Assembly (NCBI GenBank): GCA_012656075.1
Contig: JAAKBF010000010.1
Span: 496,001 to 560,000, forward strand
DNA: 64,000 bases
Direction: 5' to 3'
DNA from: Phytophthora hibernalis
Lineage: Eukaryota; Oomycota; Peronosporomycetes; Peronosporales; Peronosporaceae
A program made the position numbers and the translations under genes. The notes below the pieces were generated by a model, which had not been told where the DNA came from, did no database searches, and saw only the letters and a list, made by a program, of their open reading frames with translations. Positions within the stretch are counted from its first letter, which is position 1; every line of letters begins with the position of its first letter. Of the stretch, positions 1 through 10,858 are shown piece after piece.

Positions 1-153
1 GTGCGAGCTGTCACAAACTTTCTAATCGTCACGGCCGCTCAAAAGATGCAAGCTCACCAAGACCGCATCGAGAACGCCCTAGTCGACAAAGCACTACGAC
101 ACCGACATGGTATCACGACACCGAGCAATGTAGCAGTCTCCACGACCTCCTAA
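1..153 (+). CDS. C-terminal end of an M96-type protein (partial)
   Basis: The open frame runs from the window edge to a TAA at 151-153 and encodes 50 residues. Its beginning (VRAVTNFLIV, then AAQKM) matches the C-terminal part of the third copy of the same family (VRALTNFLIV, AAKNI near 2985-3030). It is therefore the tail of an upstream tandem copy of the M96 mating-specific family, most of which lies outside the window. The function of these proteins is not established; some family members are induced during Phytophthora mating. Only the tail is visible, so intactness cannot be judged. Confidence 0.6.
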   Translation: MRAVTNFLIVTAAQKMQAHQDRIENALVDKALRHRHGITTPSNVAVSTTS

Positions 154-280
154 ATGTAAACATGAACGCATCGTGTCGATGGCGAGTTGGCAGCAAAGAC
201 GCCTCATACACCACCGGATGAGCAAAAAGTTGATGGCACAAATGCTTTACATACGTCAAACGTAGGGGTACGAGGCAAAC

Positions 281-1165
281 ATGAAGTTCTTCCTAGAAGA
301 TGACGACCTGGTCGTCGAAGCAGCACTGTCTTTTGTGGATGAGTTCGCTGTCGACGAAATGGTCCGTCATGATAAGGACAGCACAACCAAGTCGTCTACG
401 CCAAGTGGAGGTGGTGCCAATGATGAGATGCCTATTGTCCAATCTGCTCGATGCAAAGCTCGTGTGAGGTTAACACCCCATGAAGACAAGATCAATCGCC
501 GAATGGAGACCAATGCGAATACCAGAGTGCTACGCAAGACAGGTGTGTACGCGGACTCGACCGTGTGCGCAATGGGCGGACGCGGGAGATCGCCTTCCTC
601 CGAGAGCAAATGGAGAAGCTTCAACTCGATTTGGAGACGCTAAAGCAGCACTGTGTGATGCAACTGAAGCTGCATGGGGATCACTTTAAAGGTTCGGAGA
701 AGCATCTGGGTAATGGCAAAAGACGGTGAGGGTGAAACTATCTCAGGGATCATTGCTCTAACTTTTGACCTTGACGTGCCGTACTCTATCGTCGAAGAGT
801 TCCCGAAGGAACTATTTTCTCGCCGCTCTCATGCAGATATCAAGCTGAAGCAAGTCATTCGACGCTACGTGGAGCCCGACCGAGACATCATCGTCTGGGT
901 AGCGCACGTGTTGCCTGCAGAAATCAAACACAAAATGCTGAGTGGGCTCACGTATCGTATCCGAGGTTACGCCGTGACAAAGCGTTCATCTGCGTCCACA
1001 CCAGGCCACGAGGTCACACAATTACAGTGCTGTACGATGATCTCGCTCGACAAGGACGCAGGGACGAGATGTACTCGTAACGGACCAAATCGAAAGTGCT
1101 CTCAACCAGCAAGCTCAAACGGGCGGTCCATTGATTTATCCTGCCCCCGAATGAACATCCCGTAA
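281..1165 (+). pseudogene. M96 mating-specific family protein, degenerate copy
   Basis: The start (MKFFLEDDDLVVEAALSFVD) matches the acidic N-terminus of the family member 1.35 kb downstream. The reading frame shifts near 565-575: the later frame gives FLREQMEKLQLDLE, equivalent to FLREQMERLQLDLQ of the downstream copy, and stops at about 728. The central part present in the downstream copy (the basic coiled coil after it and the region up to LDEPYTIIED) is missing. The C-terminal block, with KQVIRRYVEPDRDIIVWV, resumes in frame 674-1165. A frameshift plus a large internal deletion make this a pseudogene rather than an assembly artefact alone. Confidence 0.7.
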
Positions 1166-1634
1166 CAAACAGCATAAACTCAGATACCGTATTCCCCATG
1201 TTACAAGCGTCGCTTGGTTACAAGCGTAGCTCACTTTTAGCCAATGAAACAATAGGTAAAATACCGGAATATTCCATATGATCGTCATATCTCCCTGGTC
1301 ATACGGCAGACCAAGGCAAGTAAATCGATCACCGTTTGCGCTTCCGATACAAAAATTTGTGAATAAGGTCCTACAGGTACAGGTATATGTCGTTGGTAGG
1401 TACTTTATTAGTATTAGTGAGCAATTAAACTAGCGTAACGTTAGCAGAGATATGACCAAATACGTTGAGCTAAGTACGAGCTCTACCCCCGCCTGCAGAT
1501 TGGTGACGCCTGTAACAGGGGAATACGGTACTGTACGTGTCCTGCGTGGCACGACCGAGTTATGAGACAATACACACCATCAGATGTTTCGAGGAGCTCC
1601 GTGTGCATCGATCATTGACCAAGAAGTGACGAAC
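1166..1634. other. Spacer between M96 copies
   Basis: There is no coding region in this stretch. It separates the degenerate second copy from the third copy and should contain the third copy's promoter. I see no clear TATA box or other element. Confidence 0.5.
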
Positions 1635-3133
1635 ATGGCGAACTTCCACGAGACTGACGAAGTGTTCGAAGCGGCGCTGGCCTTCGTGGACGAGTTCTCG
1701 CTGGATGAAGCTGGAACTGAAGCTGAAGGTCTCCCGTCGCTGCCGTCGCAAATCGAGGATGATCTGGCAGCGATTGACTCGAAGGCTGCGGTGAGGCAGA
1801 CAACGCTGGCGACGCAACAGAGGGAGGCCAATGAGAGGAGGAGGAGGCTGCTACGCAGGGCTGGGGTCTACGGAGACTCGAACCGCGTTCGCAATGAACG
1901 CACCAAGGAGATCACCTTCCTGCGTGAACAAATGGAGAGGCTGCAGCTTGATCTGCAGGTTTTACAGAGTCGACATGAGCCGAGGCAAGCGACAGCGAAG
2001 CAGACGAATGCTGCAGCGTTAATCACGACGAGCATAACTGCGATGCACACTATTTGGAAGGAGCAAGCCGCTCGACACCGTCGTCGTCGAGAGGAAGCGG
2101 AGCGTGATAATGTGCGCTTGAGACTGGCAGTGGAGCGACAGAAGAAGGTGGCAAACAACCTGCAGAGCTTGATGAGAAAGCGGGCTAGTCAATTGGTAAG
2201 GAGCGTCGCGATCTCATTTGAAATGTACTCGCTAATCTCTGGTTTGTGTTGCTCTTAGACGAACGAGTGTGCATCTCTGGTGAACACGTGTTGCCCAAAG
2301 CGGAACACCGTCGACGTGCTCGATTTCCGTGGTGATATTGAGGAATTTCGTGATCTCTTCTGTCACCTTGATTCCGCTTACAAAAATTTAGATGCAGTCT
2401 TCGCGGCGAATGGCCTGACCGACATGGTAATTGCTCCTGACGACGTCCACGTGCACGAAGGTGAAGACGGCGAGTACCTCGAGTTTTTCACGTACAAGGA
2501 CCTACCTTTCGGCTTGCAAGACGCATCAGAAGCTGTATGGAACCATTTTACAGGAGTGGAGAAGCATATGGGGTATGGACGTTTGTACCAGAAGACAGCA
2601 AAGGTAGGCTGATACTGAAACGGAGTGTTGACCCAATATCGATCTGATACGGTTTCTTTTTGTGCGTTTGTAGAAACTCGATGAGCCCTACACGATCATC
2701 GAAGACTCTCAAGGAAGTCTATTCCAACAGTTCTCGCGCTGATGTGAACGTCAAGCAAGTTGTGCGGCGATACGTCGAAGCTGGCCGGGATATTGTCATC
2801 TGGGTTTCCCACGCAACTCCGGTCCAAGTCAAGCACAAACTGCTCCGAGGACTATCCTACAACTTGCGGGGCTACTCCATTACGAGACCTTCGCCCATGT
2901 CCACCCCAGGGAATGAATTGACGCAGATACAAATGTGCTCGCTGATCTCTCTCGACATGGAGGAAAAGAACAAGTATGGAGCCGACAATGTTCGAGCGCT
3001 CACCAATTTCCTCATCGTCCACGCAGCTAAGAATATTTATCGCACCGAGAGTCCATCGAAAACACTCTGGCTGACCAAGCTCTTAAAGGTTGGGATGTTT
3101 ATCACCAAGGGCCACAATAAGAGAGCGGTTTAG
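1635..3133 (+). CDS. M96 mating-specific family protein, disrupted in last exon
   Basis: Start chosen at ATG 1635 (MANFHETDEVFEAALAFVDE). Exon 1 is 1635-2195, intron 2196-2258 (GTAAGG to CTCTTAG), exon 2 is 2259-2603, intron 2604-2673 (GTAGGC to GTTTGTAG), and exon 3 starts at 2674. The N-terminal third holds a basic-leucine-rich coiled coil (RRRRLLRRAGVYGDSNR, then FLREQMERLQLDL; a second helix IWKEQAARHRRRREEAER), characteristic of the M96 family of Phytophthora. The C-terminal half resembles the START-like part annotated in these proteins. Exon 3 changes frame twice: LDEPYTIIED is in frame 2674, KQVVRRYVEAGRDIVIW is in frame 2660, and the tail ESIENTLADQAL is back in the first frame near 3046. 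These may be sequence errors or early decay. Confidence 0.65.
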
Positions 3134-3532
3134 CAGCAAGGACCACAAATGCAGCGATTGGTAGTTATTCAACAAGCGAAAGGTAGTGGCGACAAAATCT
3201 TTTATTCTCTCAGTCTCCTGATTCTCCGGGCATCCATCCGGCTCCTTCCAGCACAACGCCATTGTGCGCGCTCGGGTGCATTCCGTCACCGCTGCACCTG
3301 GCCGCATGCATTGCGTCATCGCTGCATTTGGCACGCATTGTGCCAGCGCTGCGTGCGGCACGCTTGAACGCATCGTGTCATCACTGCGTACGGCCCGTGC
3401 GCTTCGTGTCATCCCTGCGCGCGGACATGACGCCGCACACAACAACACTCTCATACTTCGCCGTGTTATTAAACGTTCCTCTTGTTAGCTAATTAGCAAA
3501 TTAATTGTCGTAACCACTGCGAATTCCACAGC
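3134..3532. repeat. GC-rich minisatellite, about 29-bp unit
   Basis: Between about 3260 and 3425 there are roughly five imperfect tandem units of 27-31 bp. Each carries the pattern CATTGCGTCATCGCTGC followed by GGCACG or a close variant. The rest of the stretch has no recognisable gene. Open frames through the array in several phases are by-products of the repeat. Confidence 0.6.
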
Positions 3533-5365
3533 TTACAAAGGGACAGTCGCCAATAAGATACCTTCCCGCTTTGTTAGAACTCCAGCTTCTTGTTCCTGGT
3601 TGACATTCGTGCATGTCTTCACATTGTGTCCGGTATCACCGCATTGACTACAACGGTATTGTTGCCGCCTCTTTACTGTTGCTGCACTCAATTGGGCGGC
3701 AAAAATCGGTAATTGCTGGCCCCTCATCTTCATCATCCTCGTCACAAGTAGCACCTCTCGCAGCTTCATGCTCACCAATGTCCGCTGAAGCTGTGGATGG
3801 AGTAACTGCGCAAGTTGTCGATCTTTTGGCCGTGCCTTCGCCCTTGTTACGCTTCCGCTTGCAACCTCTACTACGGTCAGCCTTTTGAGCTTTACGCTGC
3901 AACGATTGCCCAGCTTGTCGATAATATGGGGGTGGTCTAATCGCTTGTGTTGTTTCGTACGAATAATCGCTAGGCATACTGATTGACACGGTGGACATCG
4001 CAGCGTGTAAGTTGGTCACCAAGTACGCGCTATGGAAATACTGCTGTGGTCTGTACAGCAAAGGCACCGCTTTGTTATCAGAAGCAAGCCCGTAAATAAC
4101 AGTTTGTATATGGCGGCAGGGAATCTGAAGCTGCTCTGACGCAACGCATCTCGAGCAGTGTCCTGATGCCATGTTGACCTCGTAGAGGGCAGAACACCCT
4201 GTTCTTGCTGATGCTCCAAACGCATCCAAGACCAGAAAGTTTGGTGATGCACTAGGCATTACCGTCAGTTTTGCTACGTTACGTTGCTCCTGTTGCATGA
4301 GTTTCATCGCGTGTGATGTTAAGTCAAACCCGTCCACCTTCCATTTTGTAACTAATGCCAATCGCTTAGAGCACACATCGATCGACCGAAGGCAAAAGGA
4401 TCGCAAGGACTCATACATACGTTGAGTTCGACACCACCCCAGAGTAATCCGTTGTTATCGCCCTCCACACCACTTGTCGTGCGAACCCCAAAGAGTGGTA
4501 AGGCATCGCCATACGCTTCGACACCCGTCCATGAAGAATTCAGCCAGATCTGTTCACATTCAGACATTTTCATATTGCCAACAATGGTCCAACTTATAGG
4601 ATGTATGCCGAGCAGGTAGATCCAAACGAATTCATGCATAGTCTTGTCTCTGGCCTCTTTAGTGATTGGATCAGGATAGCTGGCTTTGATATGAGCAATT
4701 GTTTCGTCGAAAGCGGCGGTCGAGTGAGCAGATTGCAATTGAAACACGTCATCGTTGACATTAGACTGACTTAAATTCAAAGGCTTGAACTTATCCATTG
4801 TGTTGAAGCGTAAATGAACAGAACAACATGAGGTGCAGCTTGACCTCCCCCCAATGCGCCAAGAACAGTTGAGCTCCTAATTGCTTACCTCTGTCGGTAA
4901 AGGTAACACGGTCGTCAAGGTGGATACCTGCAACTTTACAATTTGTGAAGAACCAAGCAAAGTTGTCTATCGTCTCCTTGTGAACGAAGGCAACCACGAC
5001 TGGAATGTTGCGTTTGTCTCCATCCTTTCCAATAATCGACAAGCACACTCCATTATATTGTTGATGCTTCATGTGCGTTCCATCTACCTCCCAGACAGGC
5101 AAAACGGCATTCTGTATGCGCACGATGCTGCCGATAGACAGAAACAAGCGATAGAATCTGTCTTTTGAGTCCAATTGAAGACAAACGCGTGACCCAGGGT
5201 TTGCCGAAGCAAATGCCTCCATAAATCCAGGTAACAGCCCATATTCAACTTCAGGGCTAACGGTTAGACCAGCTTTGGCTTCGTTGATTGATCGGTATAC
5301 GACTGCAGGCTTGCCCCGAAGATTGATACTGCGAATATGATACGTGTATAGACCAACTCAAATCT
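3533..5365 (-). pseudogene. Mutator-like (MULE) transposase remnant
   Basis: Read from about 5365 downward, successive frames give one protein. The MULE transposase core (WEVDGTHMKHQQYNGVCLSI, then a FAWFFTNC block and VTFTDRGK) is at 4791-5222, with an upstream part in the same frame back to 5365. The middle part is at 4352-4798. A SWIM zinc finger (CSRCVASEQLQIPCRHIQ) is at 3648-4418, and a CCHC zinc knuckle (CSQCGDTGHNVKTC) near 3660-3720. At least three frame changes and no intact N-terminus show it is dead. The aspartates in WEVDGTH and FTDRGK are candidate catalytic residues. I did not find terminal inverted repeats around it. Confidence 0.75.
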
Positions 5366-5456
5366 GCGACTGTATCCATGTCCTAAAAAGGCAACTTCGA
5401 GTTGCAAACAGCAAAACGCAACCTTCGTATTGAAAGATACTTTTAGAGCCGCTTGC

Positions 5457-7034
5457 CTACGGCAGCGGAACGGACTGGGCGCTGTGGAACACGTCCAGTG
5501 GGTCGTACTGGGCCTTGATCTGGCGCAAACGCGCGAAGTTGTTGGCGCCCCAGTAGCGTTGACCAAAGTCGTCGCCCAGGTCCAGGTCGCAGTAGTTTTG
5601 GTAGTTGCCACCGTCGAAGTTGGGCTCGAGCGCATTGGCGATGCCGCGGATCCACTGGTAGGACGGAGAGTCCTCGGACTCGCCCTTGTTGGCGCCCACG
5701 CCGATCTGCACGGACCATACGGCGTCTCGGTGCGCCCAGGGCGTCATGTCGTTCTTCTGCGAGGCGAAGACGCCGCCGTACGCCTCGAACTGGATGTAGG
5801 CCCACGTGGTGTTGGGCAGACTGTCGGCCCAGTGCAAGACGGTCTGCACGCCCTCGTCGTCCAGCACCGAGTTGGAGTAGCCGCCCTTGATCTTGCTGTA
5901 GTCCTTGTCGGCCGTGCCCAGGTGGCGCGACACGTTGAGCGAGCTCAGGTCGTCGCACGTGCCCTTCCACGCGTAGGCCTTGGTGGCGAGCTGCGAGCAG
6001 TTGTCTCGGCGGTCCTGCGACTTGACGCCGCCGTGGCTCAGCAGACCCGACGCGTTGAGCAGCAGGTCCAATTCGTTCTTGTCGCCCAGGTACTGGCCCG
6101 TGATGCGGGCGCCTCCGCCGTCCACCACAAACTGCGTCGTCATCTTCGAGTCGGCCGTGGGGAAGTAGTCCATCCACGACCGCAGCACCTGAGCGCGAAC
6201 GGACACGTTGAACTGCATGCTGAACATGGACACCACCGGCATTTTGTACGCCTTGATCGTGAAGAGGGTGACGATGCCAAACGACCCAGCACCGCCACCA
6301 CGTTGAGCCCAGAACAGCTCCGAGTTCTGCGTGGCTGAGGCCGTGACCACCGTCCCATTGTACAGCACCACGCGCATCTCGGTGGTCTGGTCCGCGGCCA
6401 GGCCATAGTGGCGACTCACCATGCCGTAGCCACCGCCGGAAATGTGGCCGCCCATGCCCACACTAGGACAAGTGCCGGCGTTGAAGTTGTAGCCTCCGAG
6501 ACGGTCCAGTTCCGTGTAGACCCACGCAAGACGCGCGCCAGCCTGCACCGTCGCCAGAGCGGAGCCCTCGGCCTCGTTCTCAGACACGAGGTTGATGTCC
6601 ACCATGTCGGCCATGTCGATGACGAGCGAGCCGTCCATGGACGACAGCACCTCGTACGAGTGGCCGCCACTGCGAGGCACGGGAGCGAGACCGTTGCTCA
6701 CGGAACACGTGACGGCGCGCACCACGTCGCTCTCGGAGGTGGCGAAGTAGACACCGAGAGGTTTGCGGTTGATGCGGGCTTTGGGGCCCGTCGCGTAGTC
6801 CTCGTACAGCGGTGACTCCTCCACGAAGAGGTTTTGGTCCACCGTGACCGTGTCGTTGCCATGGCTGCTACTGTTCGCGGCGGAGCTGTCCATGCATTCC
6901 TCGAACGCCTGCAGCAGCGAAGCAGGGCTGGTCGACTCGTATTGAGTCACCGATTGCGTCACTGATTGTGCCAAAGCGCCGGAGGCTGCCACCGCCGCCG
7001 TGAAAAGCGCGACTGCACGTGAGAGGAGCACCAT
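5457..7034 (-). CDS. Secreted FAD-linked oxidoreductase, berberine bridge enzyme-like
   Basis: The protein has 525 residues and an N-terminal signal peptide (MVLLSRAVALFTAAVAASGA) ending near residue 22. It contains a PCMH-type FAD-binding domain with SGGHSYEVLSS and GTCPSVGMGGHISGGGYG, then RGGGAGSFGIVT. The C-terminal BBE motif NYCDLDLGDDFGQRYWG is present. In this family the His of GGHSYE and the Cys of the GxC motif bind FAD covalently, and both residues are present, so bicovalent flavin is likely. Family members oxidise sugars, alcohols or alkaloid intermediates; the substrate here cannot be deduced. There are several N-glycosylation sites. The gene is a single intact exon with higher GC than the transposon remnant next to it. 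Confidence 0.9.
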   Translation of the reverse strand: MVLLSRAVALFTAAVAASGALAQSVTQSVTQYESTSPASLLQAFEECMDSSAANSSSHGNDTVTVDQNLFVEESPLYEDYATGPKARINRKPLGVYFATSESDVVRAVTCSVSNGLAPVPRSGGHSYEVLSSMDGSLVIDMADMVDINLVSENEAEGSALATVQAGARLAWVYTELDRLGGYNFNAGTCPSVGMGGHISGGGYGMVSRHYGLAADQTTEMRVVLYNGTVVTASATQNSELFWAQRGGGAGSFGIVTLFTIKAYKMPVVSMFSMQFNVSVRAQVLRSWMDYFPTADSKMTTQFVVDGGGARITGQYLGDKNELDLLLNASGLLSHGGVKSQDRRDNCSQLATKAYAWKGTCDDLSSLNVSRHLGTADKDYSKIKGGYSNSVLDDEGVQTVLHWADSLPNTTWAYIQFEAYGGVFASQKNDMTPWAHRDAVWSVQIGVGANKGESEDSPSYQWIRGIANALEPNFDGGNYQNYCDLDLGDDFGQRYWGANNFARLRQIKAQYDPLDVFHSAQSVPLP

Positions 7035-9583
7035 TGACTAAACTTACTGGAGACTTGATCGGGACGCGGCAGGTTCAGGAATGAACTTTAGGTTCCGACG
7101 CTGGAATGGACAACACCAGCCAAACATCTCAAGAGCCTTCGAAATCAAGTCAGATTGACCAGGGGCCATGGCCATGGCCATGATGGTGTATCCGGTCGAG
7201 AGCGAGGCTATTAAATGAGACTTTTGCCTTAAGCGACTCGTAATCGACGATTGCCATGGCAAGTTTGTGCTTTTACATTTGCTTTTGGATAGGAATACCA
7301 ATCCCCACGTGAGCTTACCATAAGCCGATCACAAGATAAACAATCCCGACGATCTCAAGCGTACGATTCACGACCTTAATCATTTTAGTCATTGTGTGTG
7401 CAATGCTCCCATTCCTGCAGGCTTCAATTCGCATAAACTGCGAACTTGTGCCGCGCGTCGCAGCATCCGCGTATACGTCCGCACATGCCGCAAGCTGTGC
7501 ATCGTGAGCAGCACACTGTGCTGCTCATGATGAACTTCATCGGACAAATAGGAAAACAGCAGTGTCTTGCTTGGGAGGTGCGATCAGCGTAACGTCAACG
7601 AGCACGAACACGTTCGATGCCACCGGCAGGTATATCTAACCCACGACATGCATTAACAGTAATTTCACACAGCAAATCATTTCACTTGGCAAATGTATTG
7701 TTTTGACCTACCTTGCGTCGTGATAAGACATAAAAACCTCTAATAATTTATGAATGACCAGCCGCGCTGCTTGGCTGGGGCCCCTCCGGCGCCCCCGCGG
7801 TTCGCTTCGCTCGCGATATAGAGGTAGAACCTCCGGCCTCACGTGTTGCCCTCACGCTTTCGTCTCCGGCGGGGGCCCTCTGCCCCTGCCTTCGCCGTGA
7901 CGCTGCGGGAACGTGCAGTGTTAGGTTGGTGCTATGTCCAACCACGTCGCCCACCCCACTGTGTGTTATCCCAAGATTTTTGTGTGCCAGTACTATTTTC
8001 TGCTAACCCACATATCTGGGTGATCACCCCCGCGGCTTTTTGTGGAAGTGACGGCCTTCGAACAGCGGTGGGCTTCTTCTTGACGGACAATCGGGTTCGT
8101 CGGCACTAAACCAGGTTATCGTTCTGTGGCTTGCACTGCACTCTTGGAAACCACCACCCAGACGCGGCCTCGTTGGCTACAGTACGAGCTGCCAAACTAG
8201 CAATGACGATGGACGGTTGCTTGCTCCGTCTCCTGATCCAGCCCTTGGTCACCAAGGTACGCATCAGGTTGGTGCGTATACCGGTACCCAACAAGTTGTG
8301 GTGATATCCCCAAGGAAGAAGCCGCTCCTCGTGACAGTTCACCATTTGCTCAGCGTAGTGTCCCGATCACGATTCGGAGACACGGAAGGCATGATAGAGA
8401 ACTGGGCATATCTTCAGTCACAAGACAGTATCACGTACGGCGGTCATTCTCTGCGGACATTGAAGTGCCTAACTCGCTCCGTTTTGCGACGTAGGCAGGT
8501 CAGCAGCGCGGTTCTGGTTGCAACTTGCAACTTGCAACAGCTTTGGACGCTCGAACGAAAGACGAAAGCAGAGGCACGCATCGAAACTTAGAGTCGGTGG
8601 TCAGTCCACGACGTTGGTCGGCGGACAATCCGCGCGAGCGTTGACACGATCGGACGTGGATTCTGGGCCAAAGCCTACCCCAGTCGTGTGCATCGCCAGA
8701 AGGAAGCACCTTCGCCGAGGCAGGCAGGCAATGTCATTGCTATAGACACCTTTTTCGCGTCGAAGAACCCTTACTTCTCTGTTGAGCGCGTGCCACGAAG
8801 GCCTGTTCTGGAAGTTGAACCTCACCACCATCCTTGACTCATGCAGCATGACTGCAGTGGTATGGTAATTTTTGTCGCACTGCTGTCACGATGACAGCGT
8901 CACCACGCCGAAAACATGAACTCGCCATGGAAGGCATTTGCTTTCCCATGCATAGTGACATTTTGCGCTCGCTGAATGGAGCGCTGCCGACAAGGAGTCT
9001 CAATATTTGCTGCCGTTACGCTGGACTTGCGCGATGAAAGGCTCATGAACGCCACGCTGTACTCGAATGTAAGCTAATGCGCCTTTTCAGGATCGCGGCT
9101 TGTATGTGAATCGTACAGCACATTTGGTGGGTATCAAAGCTATTCCAAACAGATAACTGAAAGTCCCATCGACAGTCTCACCAGGAAACGTTTAACGAAG
9201 AGCTCTCAGCTCATCGATTGCTCCATGCTGGCGCTGCATTTTCCTTCTACAGACTGCCGTCCAGTCGATTCTGGACCGCAAGATGGTCTCACCTGAGCTC
9301 ACAAATGTTCAACTCGCGGTCACCACTCTCCATTCCTCCTCCAAAGCCACTGACGCACCGGTAGACGATCGAGTTCCGTTGTCTGCTGCGTGCTGTGTTC
9401 ATCGGTTTCCCAGCCTTGAGACAAGAGAATCAAGTGCTCGTAACTGGTGATCGATTCAGTCCAAGGCGGGGTTGTTATCGCACCCAGCGAAACCTCCCGC
9501 CGAAGAGCTATCCAGTCGTCGGAACTTTTCGTTTGGAGTACCCGTCAGCATTTTTGCAACCACTTCTGACTGCACACACCACC
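7035..9583. other. Gene-poor spacer
   Basis: This 2.5-kb stretch separates the flavoenzyme start from the PX-protein start. I see no frame with protein-like features. It holds a GC-rich block at about 7750-7930 that starts with a hairpin (see separate entry) and several short frames that look like chance. The part near 7035-7300 should contain the flavoenzyme promoter and the last few hundred bases that of the PX gene. Confidence 0.5.
7758..7784. repeat. GC-rich hairpin next to palindrome, possible Helitron 3' end
   Basis: CCAGCC (7758-7763) pairs with GGCTGG (7773-7778) around a 9-base loop, and GGGGCCCC (7777-7784) follows directly. The sequence TTTATGA lies a few bases outside the stem. 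The same word lies outside the stronger hairpin at 45625-45643 near a Helitron helicase remnant, which suggests a related transposon terminus on the minus strand. No transposase is nearby, so this is tentative. Confidence 0.25.
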
Positions 9584-10756
9584 ATGAACGGCACGGTGCG
9601 TCCCTTGTCGGCGTCCATCACGTCGGCGTTGGCGCTTAAGCCGTCCACGGTCTACATCCTACGCGTTGAAAACCCCACGGTAGGACGGAGTTGGCATATC
9701 CGCCGCTGCTTCTCCGAGTTTTGCGAGCTGCGCGAGAAGCTCCTAGCTTTGATCGACGACCAAATGGCAACATACCTCACCAGCCCGGAAATGGACAGCG
9801 CTGAGAACAGCTTCAACACGAGTAGTAACATCAGTTCAAGTTCCAGTACCTCCAGCAGTATCGGCTCGTATCGTGGAAAGCGTCGCTACCATTCCTCTAC
9901 ACCCACGTCCGATCGTTTTGCCTACGTTTTCAAACAGTTTCCGCCTCGCAAGCTCTTCGGTTCACGCTCCAAGCGAGTGATTGAAGCGCGATCGCTCGCC
10001 CTCAACCTCTTCTTGCAGCAGGCGCTTGACGTTGTTGAGGTCGTCCGCCAGCGTCAGCTCATCGCTATTTGCTTCAGCATGATGACCCACATTGAGACTT
10101 TTCTTGAGTGTGGAGCTCATCGTGAAGCAGCTCCACGCGTTGCTCCGTCCAATAGCGCGAGCAGCAAAAATGATAAACGTGCTCGACGACGAGCTGCATC
10201 GCCCAGTGCAGCCAGAAGAACATCGGCTGCTATTGCGCTCACTCCAGGCTTCCACCACTACCCACTGGTGCCAACTCCAGCCTTCACCATGACACTCACA
10301 GACCACAGGCACCAGTCCAGCGCCAGCAGATATCCCGGCAGCAGCAGTGAAGACGACGCTGCTAGTGAAGATGAGACTCAGCGTTTCAACAATTTCGACT
10401 TCACGCAACGATTCTACCGCGAGTTTGGTCGCCAAGAGCGCACAGAAATCTCTGGAGACGACTCGGACGACGATGAAGAGATGCAGATATTGAAGAAGAC
10501 CTGGAGCGCCATGATGGCGAGTGAAATGCAAGAGCCCAAACTGTACCACAGCGGCAGCCACTTCGCGATGCTAGAAAGTGGACGCTCTCCGCCCGAAACA
10601 TGGGCAAGGCGCATCGAAATCGCTGGCATCCGCAACGCTATCGAGCCAAAGACAGATTTCCCGAAAACGAAGGCCACTCACAGGACCGAGCAGCTCTTGA
10701 GTCGTCATCGCTCAAACTATCGCATTCCAGTTCGGCACCATCCAGCGTGCGCATGA
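9584..10756 (+). CDS. PX-domain protein
   Basis: The start is placed at ATG 9584 in the good context ACCACCATGAAC; an upstream in-frame ATG at 9395 would add 63 residues that do not look structured. The 390-residue product has a PX (phox homology) domain at roughly residues 20-165: VYILRVENPTVGRSWHIRR, CFSEFCELREKL, then FPPRKLFGSRSKRVIEARS and a C-terminal helix. This includes the PPRKLFG loop and RSKRVIEARS, which in this family contact phosphoinositides. A Ser-rich insertion of about 40 residues lies inside the domain. The remaining 200 residues are low in structure with acidic stretches (DDSDDDEEM). It probably binds PI3P-type endosomal membranes. It ends 102 bp from the convergent helicase gene. 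Confidence 0.82.
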   Translation: MNGTVRPLSASITSALALKPSTVYILRVENPTVGRSWHIRRCFSEFCELREKLLALIDDQMATYLTSPEMDSAENSFNTSSNISSSSSTSSSIGSYRGKRRYHSSTPTSDRFAYVFKQFPPRKLFGSRSKRVIEARSLALNLFLQQALDVVEVVRQRQLIAICFSMMTHIETFLECGAHREAAPRVAPSNSASSKNDKRARRRAASPSAARRTSAAIALTPGFHHYPLVPTPAFTMTLTDHRHQSSASRYPGSSSEDDAASEDETQRFNNFDFTQRFYREFGRQERTEISGDDSDDDEEMQILKKTWSAMMASEMQEPKLYHSGSHFAMLESGRSPPETWARRIEIAGIRNAIEPKTDFPKTKATHRTEQLLSRHRSNYRIPVRHHPACA

Positions 10757-10858
10757 ACGCGTCCTTGTCGTAAGTAAATAAGTTAGATGCCGAGCCTATG
10801 TAGGCGGGGGTCAGAAGGCCATCGCTGGAAGTGGCCGCCTCGATTCGCACCGCATAAC

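Noticed and set aside
5430..6338. A 302-codon plus-strand frame opposite the flavoenzyme
   Set aside because: It is the antisense shadow of a GC-rich, well-conserved coding region, with a Val/Arg/His-rich composition and no domain.
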